From Rhizophagus irregularis (lineage: Eukaryota > Glomeromycota > Glomeromycetes > Glomerales > Glomeraceae), in contig NC_089443.1 in NCBI RefSeq assembly GCF_026210795.1, positions 3,410,001 to 3,474,000 on the forward strand: a stretch of DNA of 64,000 bases, written 5' to 3'. The notes under the pieces are model-generated. The model worked only from the letters and a program-made list of their open reading frames with translations. It did no database searches and was not told the origin of the DNA. The position numbers and the translations under genes are program-made. Shown here in pieces: positions 34,598 through 48,314 of the stretch. How positions within the stretch are numbered: the first letter of the stretch is position 1; each line of letters opens with the position of its first letter.

Positions 34598-37500
34598 GAT
34601 ATAGCTCATGATAATTTATTTATATGGTATATGAACTTAATATTAATAAAGTATATATAGATCATTAAAAAAAAAAAATTCTATACTAAATAAATAAATA
34701 TCTTTATTAACTAACATTAATTTCTGTGTAATTTAATTACAATACTAAATACTTCCTATTTTATAGACAACATCAGGAAAAATAACTGGATTTTTTTATT
34801 TGAAGATAAATTGCTATTAGAAATAAATAAAGATTTAGAATAATTTTTAACAATTATCGAAAAGTTTTTATTTTTGTGTTTTTATAGATTAAGAAAAAAT
34901 ATAGGAGTAAATGAAATGATATTGTCTTGACTATCTGACATCAGATGTTTGCTGCTTTTGGTGAAGAAAAATTAAATCATATTGATAGTAATAATATCAC
35001 TATTAAAAATTGCTAAGTAAAAAGCAAGCGAGAAAATTAGAATAGCTTATAATGTTCTTTTTTCAATCACAAATTGCTCTTAAAAATCAGTTATGCTGTT
35101 TTCAAATAGTATATATAAAGAAAAAGAATTACCAACCATATATTATTGTGTATACATATTAGTAATATACAATATATTATTAAATCCAAAAATTCAGATA
35201 TAAAATGTAATGATAAATCAATAGTAAGTCATATGCATACTTTTCTGATAAATATTATCACAACACTTTAAAGTTAAAATTATTTTTAAATTTTTTTGCA
35301 AATATTAATAAATTATTAATTAATTATTAGAGAATTTTTGAAAATAAAAAACTTGTTATGCAAGAAATTATGAATGAAATCGTTGTAACTGAAGTAAAGA
35401 AAACTGAAAGAGAAAAAAAAGAATAAGTAAGAGAGTCAAGAAAGTCAAAAAGAAAAATTTTCAGAAGCAAGTAGAAGTAATAATTACAACAAATTTATAA
35501 GTAAATTATTTAGTTATTTATTATCAAAGTATTTTTGTTTTGAGTTATTCTGCTTATTAGAACAAATATTTTCTTAAATGAATGACTTGGATTCTCAATT
35601 CTCTTAATATTTTTTATTTTAATGATAAAATTTTGTTGATTAGTAGTAGCAACATTTACTTTAATGAATTTTTCAATGTTTTGTTTATGATATATTATTA
35701 TTAAATTTTATATTTTCTGATTATTTGAATAAATTTGTATATCGAATTAATTGAAATACTGAAATTAATAAAAAGCTTTTAATTGCACTATATAATTAAA
35801 AAGTGATTAATATAAATTACGATAATTAATTTAAAGAATTTTGCAGATTTACTTAAAAATTTCTGTGCAGATTTTTTAATATTTGCAGATCTGTGCAGAT
35901 TTATTAAAAATTTTTTATAATATGCGTTGATAGAATAGCAGATCTGCACAGAAATTTATCTTCACAGATTTTTACTTTAAAAAATTTACTGATATGATTT
36001 ACACTTTTTTTTTTATTTTTATTCATTTGTAATGCACTTTCACATTAGACCAAATTTTAAGCAAAACTCATGATTACTTGATATAGCTTTCCTTTTATGA
36101 TGCAAATAAGTTCCTTAAGTGCTTTGATTATATAATTAACTCATTCAATATTTTTTTTACAATTTCAAGCTGAAGAGCATAAGTAAGCTTTTTACTGGTT
36201 ATTTTTTAATAATATAAAGCGAAGTATAGAAAATGGCCAAAATATATTTACAATATATAACTTCATTACTATCAGCAAATAAAGTTTTCATATTTTCTAA
36301 CCTGCACTTTATTTCCTTTATATATTATTATTTATAGTAGAAGTAGAAGCTGAAGTATAAGGTGTATAGTTTCAGATATAAGGATAATAGATTTAAATAA
36401 AAAAATAGTGTTACATTTTGAGGTGAAATAAAAATTTATTTCTGAAAAAGAACTGAGCGTTAATATAAATTTTTATGTTACATAAGCATTGTATCATTAC
36501 ACATGATTTGTTTCTCTTAAATGTTTAATAAATAATAATTATTTATAAAATAAATTATTACCAAAAACTAACTTACAATATATAAATATTTTATGTTATA
36601 TAATGTAAATAAAAATTTTTAACTATTTATTAATAAAATAATTGGAAATTACTAAACAATAAGATATAGATATTATTATTAAATGTATATATAGTTCTTT
36701 ATTATACTTTAGTAAATATACGTTATATTAGAAAATATCAGTATTCTTCCTTATATTATTATATAAATTATAACTAATCCTGTAATATTATAAATTATTG
36801 TACAATATAATAAATTATTTAAGGTTAGGTCTTATTTGCTAACTTTTAATTTTTTTTAATTTTTTTTAAATAATTGAAAAACAGATTAATAATATTGATC
36901 TTAAAGATCCATTGGATAATAAGAATAATTTATCTAAAGATATTAATTTTAAAGAAGAAGTAAAAGATAGTTTTTTAAATGAATTATATAGTAGATAAAC
37001 TTTTACTTCATTTGAAAATCATTCTAAAAAATATGTTTATTTAAGTAATCAAAATGAAAATGTGAAGAGGATAAAAAAGAAGAACAAATATTAATATAGT
37101 ATATGCAAATCTTATATTGCAACTCCTGAAATTATTTAAAAAATAATAAAAAAAATGCTTATTTTGACCAAAAAATTTAATTACTAATGCAAACTAAAGA
37201 TTTATATTTAGTTTATTTTTTACTTATTGCTTTATCAATTTACTTCTATTTGCTTTTAATTAATATTTATTTAAGATGTTTGTAATAATAATGTTTGTAA
37301 ATAAATTTTAAAATTGAAGTATGAATATTATTTTAAAATTGAGATTTAAATTTGAAAGAGGATGCTGGTATCCTGTATCTTCTGATATGGAATAAAAATT
37401 TTTATTAATTAATACTAGTTTAATTTAAACTATTTAATTCTTTTAATCCTTTTATAAATTCATTGTTAAATTCAATTACAGGTACATTTGTAAAAATATC

Positions 37501-38078
37501 AACCCCTAATATTTGAAACTAACCTGTAATACATGTTTTTGAAAATTTTACTAATTAGGTTAAGCAAACTTGGAATATTACCTATTATATGAAATTAATT
37601 ATAATTATCTAAATATGTAAATATAAAAGAATTAATTATATTAGATATTTTAAAAAAAAAAATATTATACCTGCAGATCTGCATAATGCGTGTAGTACAG
37701 ATCGTCGAATAACGCTACAGCCTACATCCTACAGCCTACAGGAAACTTTTTGATATTTAAAATAACGATAGTCAAAATAGTCAAAGATAATCTTTTTATA
37801 AGTTAATTTCATACGTATAATTGGTGTTATTTAATATAATAGATAATTTTTTCTTGTTCATTATAAAATGGCGACATAAAGATATTCTAAACAGTGTGAA
37901 CACGTGATTCAGTTGTTTACCAAAATTATCAAACAAATTAAAATTTTCGCTAGAAAACCTTTTATAGATATAACATGTAAACAATAATATTTTTATTCTT
38001 TAATAAAAGAAATAAATAAAATTTTTCTACGCTCAATTTCGTTATTTACAAATTTCTCTAAACAGGAATAATATAATA
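34598..38078. other. Gene-free AT-rich region before the secreted-protein gene
   Basis: No supportable gene. A small inverted repeat based on AAATTTCTGTGCAGAT and its complement lies at about 35848-35957. Short direct repeats of CCTACA/CTACAGCCTACA occur at 37720-37742. The rest is AT-rich without structure I could define. Confidence 0.4.
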
Positions 38079-39163
38079 ATGGCAAATTTAATAGTGAAAT
38101 TAATTATTTTTTTAATATATTTCACTAATATAATTTTCGCTCAATCAACGCCAGTGGAATTAACGGGTTTAAACCATTTTAATTTAACAACAACATGTAA
38201 AACGTCCATAGCATCTCTAGTTGAAGACAGGAGTATAAAAGAATGTTTACCAATGTTCACAATAATAACAAGCATTCCACAACTTTTACCTACAACTCAA
38301 AAAGATCCAGAATCTAAAATCGGTTTCTTAGCACAATTAATTCGACAAACATGCTCATTACCAAAGTGTTCTTCTTCATTAGTTCAAAGTGTTGCATTAA
38401 CATTACAAGAAAATTGCTCTCAAGATTTACTGCAGAATAATGTAATGGCCACATTGAATATATTATTATTTTCACATTATAAACCCATACAAGAATTAGC
38501 TTGTAAAAGAGATAGTTCAAAACAATATAATCCTTATTGTATCTTGGAAACTATAATAAACATGGCGAATTCGACTGCTTTGAATAAAAGACATGTACAC
38601 CATAATATAACTCTGACCTCACTTGATCCAACTATTACGTCAGCTTCCGTGGATCAACCAACTTTGCCAAGTTCAGAAACTGCTGTGGCTCCGCCAATTT
38701 CGTCAACTGCGGTAAATGATGGGAACAATAAGAATAATAGCAGTACACTTCCGATTTCACAGGAAAACTTCCCTTCACAGGCTTCGCAGGACAGCCTTTC
38801 ATTATTAAAAACATTGGAATTATTACCTAATTCACTTGTTTGTACAGATTGTAATAAGGTATGAAATTAGAAATTAAATCTATCGTTATCAATTTTAATA
38901 TTTAATATATATATATCTATATTTTCTAGGCTATGGTATCAGTTGTATTAAAATACCTTAATGAAAACCCAACAGCATTAAATGGAACTCAAATACAACC
39001 AACAATGATACAACAAGGTTCTCAAGCTCTTGGATTAAAATGTGGTAGTTCATTTTTGGATGGTTCAACACCTAATACAATTTCTAGTTCTCCTAAATTA
39101 TTATATTCTTATATCTATAATTACGTTGGAATTTTCATTATAGAGATATTATTACTTTTATAA
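38079..39163 (+). CDS. Secreted, probably GPI-anchored Cys-containing surface protein, 2 exons, 337 aa
   Basis: Exon 1 is 38079-38858 and exon 2 is 38930-39163, joined between codons across a 71-base intron (GTATGA donor, TTTTCTAG acceptor). The N-terminus (residues 1-21, LIVKLIIFLIYFTNIIFA) is a signal peptide. The body has regularly spaced cysteines, several N-x-S/T sites and a Ser/Thr/Pro-rich linker (about 180-240). A conserved-looking Cys pair (LVCTDCNKAMVSVVLKYL) spans the intron. The C-terminus is Ser-rich and ends in a hydrophobic stretch (YVGIFIIEILLLL), consistent with a GPI-anchor signal. This layout fits fungal DUF7729-type cell-surface proteins. Function is unknown; a cell wall or membrane location is inferred. 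Confidence 0.75.
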
Positions 39164-40412
39164 TATCCTCTATTCTTTATACAATATATTTATGTCGACC
39201 ATAATTCTAATTTCCAATAGTTTATATATCATTTATATGTATTTATAATAGAATACGATTTTATTCGTATATAATTTGTAAAAAAAGAAATCATAGTAAG
39301 TTTTATTTGAACCATCTTTTTTACATGTGGAGAAGATTGTGATCTCTTCATCGGTTCGTTCAAAAAAGAATCATGTCTCTTTTTCTTTAGACAATTATCT
39401 GATTGGTCGAAAATACCGTTCATGATATATCGATATATCTTAGAAAGGCAACTGAAACCGGTTTAATTTTCTTCCACATGGATTCCACGCCCAACTTAAG
39501 AAAAGAATTATTATTATTTAAAATTGATAAATTTAATTATCCAATAAAATATTTAAAATTACTTACGTAAACCTATGTTTATCAAATATTTGTGATCTTT
39601 AAACCAGAAATGAACGTTGAATTTAGTCAACATTTTCCTATTTTTAATTTACTTTTTTAAAATTAAGGTTCGAGTCATCTTTCATAGGCCTTTTTAGGCC
39701 TTTTGATGTCACATTTTACTGCATATAAAAATTTAAAATGAATTTGATATTTAAAATTTGAAAATTTCGAAAATTTCGTAAAAAAATTTATTCGAATTGT
39801 TCAGATTAAATATTTGTGTCCATATAATATCATATATTTCATTTTATTTCGTGTGAAAAGAAATGATTTTTTTTGCGAATGATGGGATTATCCGTTAAAA
39901 TATATTGAGTAAGTATATGGTAATAATTAGTATTTTCCACAGCTTATCAATAAACTTTATCGCAACTGAATAAATGTTTTTTTTGATTCTACGCAAGTTG
40001 ATATGCAAATAAATGTGCGCGCTTTTTTACTCAGAAACACAGGCACAACATAATCTATATATATAAATTGAAAATAATCTCTAACATCTAAGGAGAAATA
40101 ATGTCAATTAATGTACGCCTTTCACTACACATAAATTTACAATGAAAAATGACGACAGATGAATAATGGAAATGAAATTCTTTTCTTTTTGTTATTTTAT
40201 ATTAGTCCATATAATAGTGGTTAAAAAATTTTATTGCATGATTATTTGCATATCGACTAATTTATTATGATAAAGTTATTATTAGGCACCTAGATGATCT
40301 ATAATTATCCTCGGAATAAAATTTTTTACTATGTCTGATATATATAAATGTAATATTTTAGGACCATTTTTTTTTAAAAAAAAAAAAAAAAATCGGTTTT
40401 TTTTAAGAAAAA
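39164..40412. other. Intergenic region between the surface-protein and pseudokinase genes
   Basis: No gene or structured RNA seen. It holds the 3' flank of the surface-protein gene and, just before 40413, an A-rich tract. Confidence 0.4.
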
Positions 40413-42531
40413 ATGTCTACTTTATTAAAAAATGTAACTATTAAAAGTCATGAAATGACAAGGCCAAAACCTCCAGTTATCGTCGGGACAGGGTCCCTAG
40501 GAAAGATATATAAAGTACAATATAAAGGAGCCGATGCTATTATTAAGTCAGCTAAGGTAAAAAAAAAAGTTTTGAAAAAAAAATATTTATTTATTTAAAA
40601 AATTGACGATTAACGTTTATTAAAATAAATTAAAGGAAGATTTAGACGCAATTTTAGAAGAATTTCACATTCATTATAAACTTCGAGAACATGAAAATGT
40701 ATTAAAATTTTACGGTATAATAAAAAAAGATGATAGAATAGCATTAATTTATGAGTATGCAACTCATGGAAAATTAACAACATTTCTAAAGAACAATTCT
40801 CTGGGTTGGGATATTAAATCAAAATTATGTCATGATATAACATTAGCATTATTTCATTGTCACGAATTAGATATATCAGATTATACTATAAAGTTAGATG
40901 ATATTTATCTAACTGATGATCGGACTGTTAAAATTGCTGGTTTCAATAAAAATAATAATAAAAGGAAAAAAGAAGATAGTCTTAACGACTTTAATACTTT
41001 TCAATCTATTGGTACCATACATTGGGATGCTCCTGAAGCTATCTCTTCTGATCAAGAAATGAAATTGTCTCTTATTAAGTAAGATTACTTTTAAAGAAAA
41101 AAAAAAATGATTATTTGAATTATCACGTGTTAATCGAATCTTTCATCTTTATTTTCTAGTCATCCAAAATTAGCAAACATTTATTCTTTGGGTCTAATAT
41201 TTTGGGCAAGTGCGTAATAATGCGTTATCTTTTTTAACATGACTTTTATCATGTTATCACTAACTCGCATTTACTTTTAGTTGTAATGAATGGAAAAATA
41301 CCATATGAAGGCATGACACGTGATAAGATAATAGAAGAGAAACGTCAGCATAACGCAAATGAACTTTTGCAAAATCTTTTACCTCAATCAATACCATCAA
41401 AATTCTCAAATATAATTTTTAAAATGACAAAATATGCTCCAAGACAAAGACCTTGTTTACTCGAAGTACTTTGTGTATTGGAAGAATTATATGATTTTAG
41501 TAATCAAAAAGAATCATTGTTAAAAGAAAATTCGAAACAAGTTCATACAGAAATTAATCTTTTCGAGAATTTATCTTCTGATTCTCGAAGCATTAGTCAA
41601 GCTAGTCAATTTTATGCTAGTGTTCCTGTACATAAAAAATTTCAAAGTACGGATTCCATGGATTCTTTAATGAATAGTTATGACAATAATAAAAATATAA
41701 ATAGTAAAAATTCTAACCATGAATATCGGCTTTCAAAAATTGATGTGGATTTATTAGGACAAATTACTATGCTGTATCTAGATTCAGAAAAATTTGGTTT
41801 TGATTGGTTCACAAAAAGTTTAAAACATTTAACTGAAACAGAAAAAAGAGATTCAAAAAAATGCTTTGAATTAATTAATTTGGACTTAAGTCGACCGCAT
41901 AGGCAATGTATTTTAGGTTTCTTTTACGAAGAGGGTTTTGGTACGACTCGTGATACTAAACAAGCTTATAAATGTTATAAGAAACTGGCGGAAGATGGTA
42001 ATTATTATGCTCAAAACCATTTAGCTTTATGTTATCAAGATGGTATCGGTATAGAAAGAGATGATTTAAAAGCTTTTGATTGGTTTAAAGAATCAGCTTC
42101 AGGTGGCAATGTTTCTGCTCAAAATAATCTTGCTATGTGTTATGATTATGGTAAAGGAACCAGTCCAAATCATGCAAAGGCCTTTACTTTATATAAATCT
42201 GCTGCTGAAGGTGGTAATGTTATGGCACAATATTCTCTTTCATTATGTTACGAAGGTGGTTATGGTACTGATGAAGATAAAAAAGAAGCTCGAAAATGGC
42301 TGAAAATTGCTGCTAATAATGGCAATTTAGCTGCAATTGAAACTTTAAAGGCAAGAAAAAGAAATATTGGTTTATTTTTTAAAAAAGTTTTATTTTCTAA
42401 AAAATTTGTAAGTATTTCTTATCACAAAAAAAAAAAAAAAAAATTATAACTTAATTGTTTAATTTTTAATTTAGTCGAATAATAAAATCTCTCGACCGCT
42501 TAGCCAAAACGTAGATGATGACGTATATTAA
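40413..42531 (+). CDS. Pseudokinase with C-terminal Sel1-like repeats, 5 exons, 606 aa
   Basis: Exons 40413-40556, 40636-41078, 41160-41209, 41281-42407 and 42475-42531 join in phase. The N-terminal domain (about residues 20-275) has the protein-kinase fold signature: GTGSLG loop at 25-30, Lys45 in AIIKSAK, HENVLKFYGI, IALIYEYATHGKL, and WDAPE at 178-182 with a later YSLGLIFWAIVMNGKIPYEG. The catalytic loop reads ISDYTIKLDDIYL, so HRD is replaced by DYT (130-132) and the Asn by Asp137; DFG is replaced by GFN (150-152). Catalysis is therefore unlikely. A Ser/Asn-rich linker leads to four Sel1-like repeats (about 417-565; for example YAQNHLALCYQDGIG), which form a protein-binding solenoid. Such kinase-Sel1 fusions are abundant in Rhizophagus. 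A scaffold role is inferred. Confidence 0.85.
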
Positions 42532-44500
42532 AATCTCACATTTTACATATACGAATATATTAATATATAGATTAAATCTTTTTTTATACGGGGTAATTAA
42601 ATTATCTTCCAGATTATAATTTATTTATTGTGAGACCATTTTGCGTTTTAATCGAATGAGAAATAGAATCATTTGCTTCTAAATTTTAAATAAAATGCAT
42701 TATGATGGTTATTTAAAAAACAAAAAATTATACATAACCTACAGTAAGGTTTTAACTCTTAGAAATGGTTGCCTGAACATATTTCCCCGAAAGTTGTGTG
42801 GTCTTTTACAGACAATTGATATTAATATATGCGATAAAAATATTCTATCTAAAATAAGTGATTCCTTGAAAATACTGTAACTTACCTTGCGAAATTTTAT
42901 GGTTAAAGGTTTGTTTTTTTCTCAAGCCCAGAGAGATGACTTATTCACACCATTTATTACTTCTTCAACATAGAGTAAATTCAAATTTTAAAAGAGTTTA
43001 AATTAGAACAAATTGTGGGTTTCGTCTTCATGGTTGAAATTGTTTATGAATCGCATAGAATTTAGGTAGAAATTCATCAGGATTTAAAAAATACATTTCA
43101 GTGTCCAAACAATATATCCCTGCATGAGTATAGGTTATCACCTGATATTGTAAATGACGTGATTGTAATACGTATATTCTGCCCTATAAAAAAATTTTCT
43201 AGAAAAAACTCGGATATATGATCTAATTTGTTTAACGTAACTTATCAGCCAACCCCGTTAAATCTCCGATCATTGCCTCAATATGAAAAAGTTTTTATCG
43301 TCATAAAAAATGCTGTGGCACTCTTTAGTTGTAAAATGTGGCTAATTACATGGCATTATGTTTGTAAAACAAACGGAAATATAATTCCTGATCTGCAATG
43401 TAAATCCTACAACAAAAAACTAAAAATTATCATCAATTATTCAATTATGGTATTAAATATCAGATTGTTTGTTATTTTATGTGCATGCGGAATTCTTTCC
43501 GAGTTATATGATTTGTTTATTTTTAGATCATTTTATGAATGGATTCACCGTTTTATAATAATGCTTATTTTTTAATAAGGAAAAATTTTGAATGATTAAT
43601 AAAAAAATAGTGGTCATTTACCCACTTTGCCAAACAAGTTAATTAATTTTAATATATGACTTTCTTTTTTTAAAAAAACGTTAATTTTAAAAATTTTCTA
43701 AAGAAGCTTATTGGGTAAATAACAAGATAACTAATAATATTCCAGTTGTATCAAAATCGGATGGATTCCGGTGATTTCGTAATATATTGTCATAATTGAA
43801 AGTATTAATTTTTAATATTATATATATAAAAAAAAAATCGTTTCTTGTATGCCATATTCATTAGATATATTATAACATATAATAATATACATATCGGTAA
43901 AATGAGTTGGCGGTTACACAAATTTTTCAATACGTAGAATAAAGGTGCAAAGGAATAACAACAATGACAAGGTGATGAATGAATTAAGTTGTAAGTATTA
44001 TCCCAATTTAGATAATAAAATTTTTTATTTAAATAATGGAAATATATAAAATAACATTCGATATGAAAACCTATCAAATTTTGCACAACCACGCGTTATT
44101 CCCAATTGGTTTATGTTTTACGTCAAAGGAATCTTTTTTTTTTTTTCATAAATCATAAAAAAAATTTTCTAGAATTCGATTACGACATATTTTGATCAAA
44201 ATGTACTTTCTCATAATAATAATATTTTGCTACAAAAAAAAAACTATAGTCTTAAATAATAATGATAAAATAATGATGATAGAATAATAATAATGATAAA
44301 ATAATAATAATGTGTGCATAATCATTGAATAAAAATAAATCTTATAGGTCCAAAAAAAAGCTTATTATTATAATAATTACTTAAATCATAATAAATGTAT
44401 GTATAAATCGTGTGCTTATTAAATGTTTAAAATGTGTATGTAATCTTATTTAGATACAAATATAATCGTTAAAATATACAAAAAGTAACTTGAAGTCTTT
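42532..44500. other. Gene-free intergenic region
   Basis: Contains a 115-codon open frame at 43228 and other small frames with no domain, signal or homology I recognise; I do not call them genes. Simple ATA/ATAATG-type repeats occur near 44260-44310. Confidence 0.45.
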
Positions 44501-45358
44501 CTAATTTAAATGATTATTATTTATATCGAAAATAAACAATTCGTTGGGAGCCCAATAATTATTAGTCATGGGATAACTTGGTTGGTTAAATATGTCATAA
44601 TCAGCGTTAGTGAAAGGTAAATATTCGCTATCGGGATAAACGGGAAAGTCAGAAACTGAACTTTGAGACAAAATAATATCGTCAAATAAATTGCTAACTT
44701 CTTCCATAGTATCTGCAAAGGAGGGTGAATGATCCTCGACATTATCGAAAATGGGTTGAGAAATATTTAAAGGTTGAAATTGATGTCTAGGTTGTTGTTT
44801 AGGTTCTTGTGTAGAAGACTGGGATGTTTGTTGTTTCTTGCGTGGCGATTGCGGAGTGGGAGAAGTTTTAGCTTTTTGAGTTCGTGTATTACTATTTTTG
44901 TTGGAGTGGTCACGCCACTTGCGTTGTGAAAAAGACAAAGTTTTATGACGAGTAGTAGTTAACATGGTCTTAGCTTCTCCAGCAATGACCAAGTATTCTC
45001 GCTTGACGTGTTCAGGTTCATCTTTCCAACGTGCGGATGCCATGGAGGATACATCCGTCATTTTAAATGCGTAATTATGCGCTTTTAATAATTGAACAAA
45101 AACTCTACGATAGATTAAGAACGCGTTAGGAGATCGAGATGGTATAGCCCCATTTTTTTTTCGAGCTATTAAATCTTTTGCTTTAATCGGAGGGGGAAAT
45201 GGTAATTCGAAGGAAGGAGCTGGAATTACTGCATTTGCGATGCGGTTGATTGTATTTGCTTGTTCATACACAATTTGAAAGTTGTTATTCTCAATGAATG
45301 AAGACATCCTTTCTTTAATCGTTGGGGGTAAAATCATTAGGAGGAATGAATTGAACAA
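44501..45358 (-). CDS. HMG-box protein, MATA_HMG type (285 aa)
   Basis: Single-exon HMG-box gene. The box is at about residues 74-133, with SRSPNAFLIYRRVFVQLL, KMTDVSSMASARWKDEPE and REYLVIAGEA. The lead-in FELPFPPPIKAKDLIARKK corresponds to the conserved proline segment of the other two HMG proteins. After the box comes a basic, Lys/Ser/Gln-rich region (RHKTLSFSQRKWRDHSNK, then poly-Gln/Pro), followed by an acidic aromatic C-terminus (SDFPVYPDSEYLPFTNADYD), which could be an activation region. Possible starts are 45358, 45337 and 45307; I keep the longest. It is convergent with the pseudokinase gene. A nuclear DNA-binding role is inferred from the domain. Confidence 0.85.
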   Translation of the reverse strand: MFNSFLLMILPPTIKERMSSFIENNNFQIVYEQANTINRIANAVIPAPSFELPFPPPIKAKDLIARKKNGAIPSRSPNAFLIYRRVFVQLLKAHNYAFKMTDVSSMASARWKDEPEHVKREYLVIAGEAKTMLTTTRHKTLSFSQRKWRDHSNKNSNTRTQKAKTSPTPQSPRKKQQTSQSSTQEPKQQPRHQFQPLNISQPIFDNVEDHSPSFADTMEEVSNLFDDIILSQSSVSDFPVYPDSEYLPFTNADYDIFNQPSYPMTNNYWAPNELFIFDINNNHLN

Positions 45359-45886
45359 TCCTATGAAGAAAGTGAATGATTAAAGATCAAATATGTCAGT
45401 TTATATACCGCACAGTAACGAGTAAAAAGGAATTCACTCGATATTTTATAAGTTTTTTAAAAGTCAGACGAATTGTGTATATGCTATTTATTATTTAGGA
45501 AATATTTTTTTTTTTTTTTTTAAGAAGATTTTTGCTCTCTATTTATGCACTGCAAATGGTGCCATTTACTAATACAAAAAAATTATTGTTATAAAAAATT
45601 AAAATTATTCCAAAAAAAGATCACAAGCCGTAAATTTATCTTTTTATCTTTCAATGCATGGATGATTAGATATGATGTTTCAGCAAGCAAACAAAAAGAA
45701 TTCATCGCAAAACAAGAAAAGGAAAATTATTTCGATAATAATTCACTTTATGTATGCCTATAATACATTTTATTTTACATGCACAAGACTTGCAATTCGC
45801 ATAAAAGTTATATATTATGATGCATACCGTATTACTTTGTCCTGAAATGTTGTAGTAGAATAAAATATGCTACAAAGACTGAGAAG

Positions 45887-46331
45887 TTAAATTAAAATCT
45901 GTTGTGGTTTCTTTCGAAATAATTGATATTTGCTTGGTTCTTTTTGATTCACGCGAATTACACGATCTCCTACAAGGAAATAAAATTTTATATTAATACA
46001 ATATTTTTTTAAGTCAGACCAATAAATGTTTGCTTTCTCCCAAGTTTAGTATACAAAAAAAATAAATAAATAAATAAATAAAAATAAATAAATAAAAAAA
46101 AATGGATAATAAAATAAAATAAAATAAACAAATAAAAAAAATTTTTTATCATTTTACGTAGAAGATGTATATGATTGTCGACCTTATTAGGATATATTAA
46201 CTTTTCGTTAAATTTCTTTTTTTAAAAAAAAATCAATTTTTACCTATTGATTTAACATCTGCTGTTTGAATTGAGATTTGGATCTTGAGAAGATTGAAAG
46301 AAATTTCTTGAATTACACTTCTATTATTTAT
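45887..46331 (-). CDS. Possible last two exons of an unidentified gene
   Basis: On the minus strand, 46331-46244 (after TTTTAG, ending G|GTAAAA) and 45969-45887 (after TTGTAG) join in phase to give SVIQEISFNLLKIQISIQTA and then GDRVIRVNQKEPSKYQLFRK, ending at a stop. The sense of the peptide and matching phases support a real gene, but I find no start codon or upstream exon, and no family is recognised. Confidence 0.3.
46057..46130 (+). repeat. AAAT-type microsatellite
   Basis: Runs of AAATAAAT and AAAAT units, interrupted once, lie in the putative intron of the candidate gene at 45887-46331. Confidence 0.8.
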
Positions 46332-48314
46332 CTAAAATTTCTTCAAATGTAAAATCTATTTTTAACATTAACATATAAAATAATTCAATAGGAACCCTTG
46401 TCCTATTTTAATTTCCAAGAAACCCACAGAAACCGCAGAAAAACAAGTCACAAGACGCGCACATTCTAAATCTGGTTGGCTAGTTTTAGACCGAATACGC
46501 CCATCGGAAATACAGAAAAGGAAATTAGTTTAAATAGTTAATTTGGTTAGATCGCCGGTTAAATTTTTACTCGGATCATCCAATCATTTTTATCACATAT
46601 TACCGGCCGTTATAAAACCGCCACCGCCACTTTCTTCATTTTCAAATGTCCCATTAATCACGGAAAAAAATAATGGTAAACGTGTGTATAACGGTAGCTA
46701 CGTGTAACAATATCACTTACAATTCGGTTTTAGAAGATGGTTAGCCGGAATACGGAGAACCCGGAACAACATAATGCCCAGAATTAAATATTATAAAATA
46801 TATTTTATATGTGGTTAATCTTAGAAAATCTCCATTCCCACGAATTCCTAAAGCGAAAAAAAAGAAATTTTATAAATAGATCACTACATAATGTAAAATG
46901 CGCATAAGTGTTAATTTTATTCTTTCAAGAAAACAATTAGTTAAATAAAAGTACAAATTTAATTACATGAGTACCATATGGATACCAAAAATGTCATTTT
47001 AACTTTTTTTTTTTCTAAATTATTTTTATCTTTGAGTATCTCTCAAAAGTTAATAATAATTTTAGCTCCGAATTTGTAATATTAATGTACTACAGAATTA
47101 ATACATTTTGCGGAAAAATCTTTGTAGTACATTTGTTCTTTGGTGAAGTTATTTGCATATTTCCAAGAACTTGATTTATGCTGTAATTCAAAAAAAGAAT
47201 TTAATATCATTTATTACATTTCATTTGTCTGTGTTTGCATGGTTTAATTAATAAATTAAATATTGAAAGAGAATTTTGGATTTTCAATGCATCTTTGAAA
47301 ATTTTTCACCGGATTCTCCGTTATAATTTTAAGTTCAATGCATATAGAAACTTGTTATTTTAAATGAGTACTAAAAGAGTATTTAAAATGTTATCATTTT
47401 GTAAGAAGAATTAATAATATCGAGATTTAAAGCGAAAAGGAAAGATCAATAAAAAATAAAATTATTATTTAAGAAGATAAGCAATTGTTTTATTGATAAT
47501 CTAAAATATTCAATATTGATGTAAGTTAATGTTTGTTAGCAAAATGTTGCATGACAAACAAATAGTCGGTTTAAGAAAATAATAAACCCAATTACAGTGT
47601 CACTTTGACTTTAGAAGAACCAATCTTGTATATTCAACGATTCTTTTTTGAGTGTATTATTTATCCTTTTTGTAGATGCAATAGACGGCGCGTTTCACAA
47701 GATATCATCGGTAATTAGATCTATTCGAAAAAAAAATTCATGGAATATCCTATGAATATATTATATAGTCGTACATGTGTACATACATATGTAATCTTTT
47801 GTTATTTTTAAAAAAAGTATAATCACACATCATATTATATCAATTATCAGTTATGTAACACTTTTGGATTTCTTTTCGGTCATTATATTATTAAATTATT
47901 CGATCCCAATGATTAAAGAATTATGTAAAACTAAATTCATTGGCATAAATTATTAATTTCTTTAGTTCTAGATTATCATAAAGGGTAATAATTTATTGTA
48001 CTTTGAATATTCTAATTTGACTTCTAATTTCACAAATAAAAAAAAGATTATATGAATTTTTCAAAAATAGCATTTAAAATTTACAAATAAGCGTCCAGCT
48101 ATCTAGCAAACGTGTGTAAATGTCACGAATATTATCCAATCAACAATCAAATAAGTACTTTTAATCATACGACCAATCATTTATCTTTATAAAATGTGTA
48201 ACAAAATATGTCACTGCAGCCTAACCAGAATTTTTTTTTTGCAAAAATTAAACGCGTTAATTTTTTTTAAAGATATATAAATTTTTATAGCAAATTAAAA
48301 AAAAAAACTTTATA
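46332..48314. other. Intergenic region with a less AT-rich block
   Basis: 46420-46760 is richer in G+C than its surroundings (CCGGTT, CCGGCC, CCGCCACCGCCAC) and could be a promoter region for the candidate exons at 45887-46331. From there to 48314 I see no gene. Confidence 0.35.

Noticed and set aside
39660-39690. GGTTCGAGTC resembling a tRNA B box
   Set aside because: No A box or cloverleaf can be formed upstream at the required distance.
43228-43575. 115-codon open frame
   Set aside because: No domain, signal or conserved motif; codon content is compatible with random AT-rich DNA. A small orphan gene cannot be excluded.
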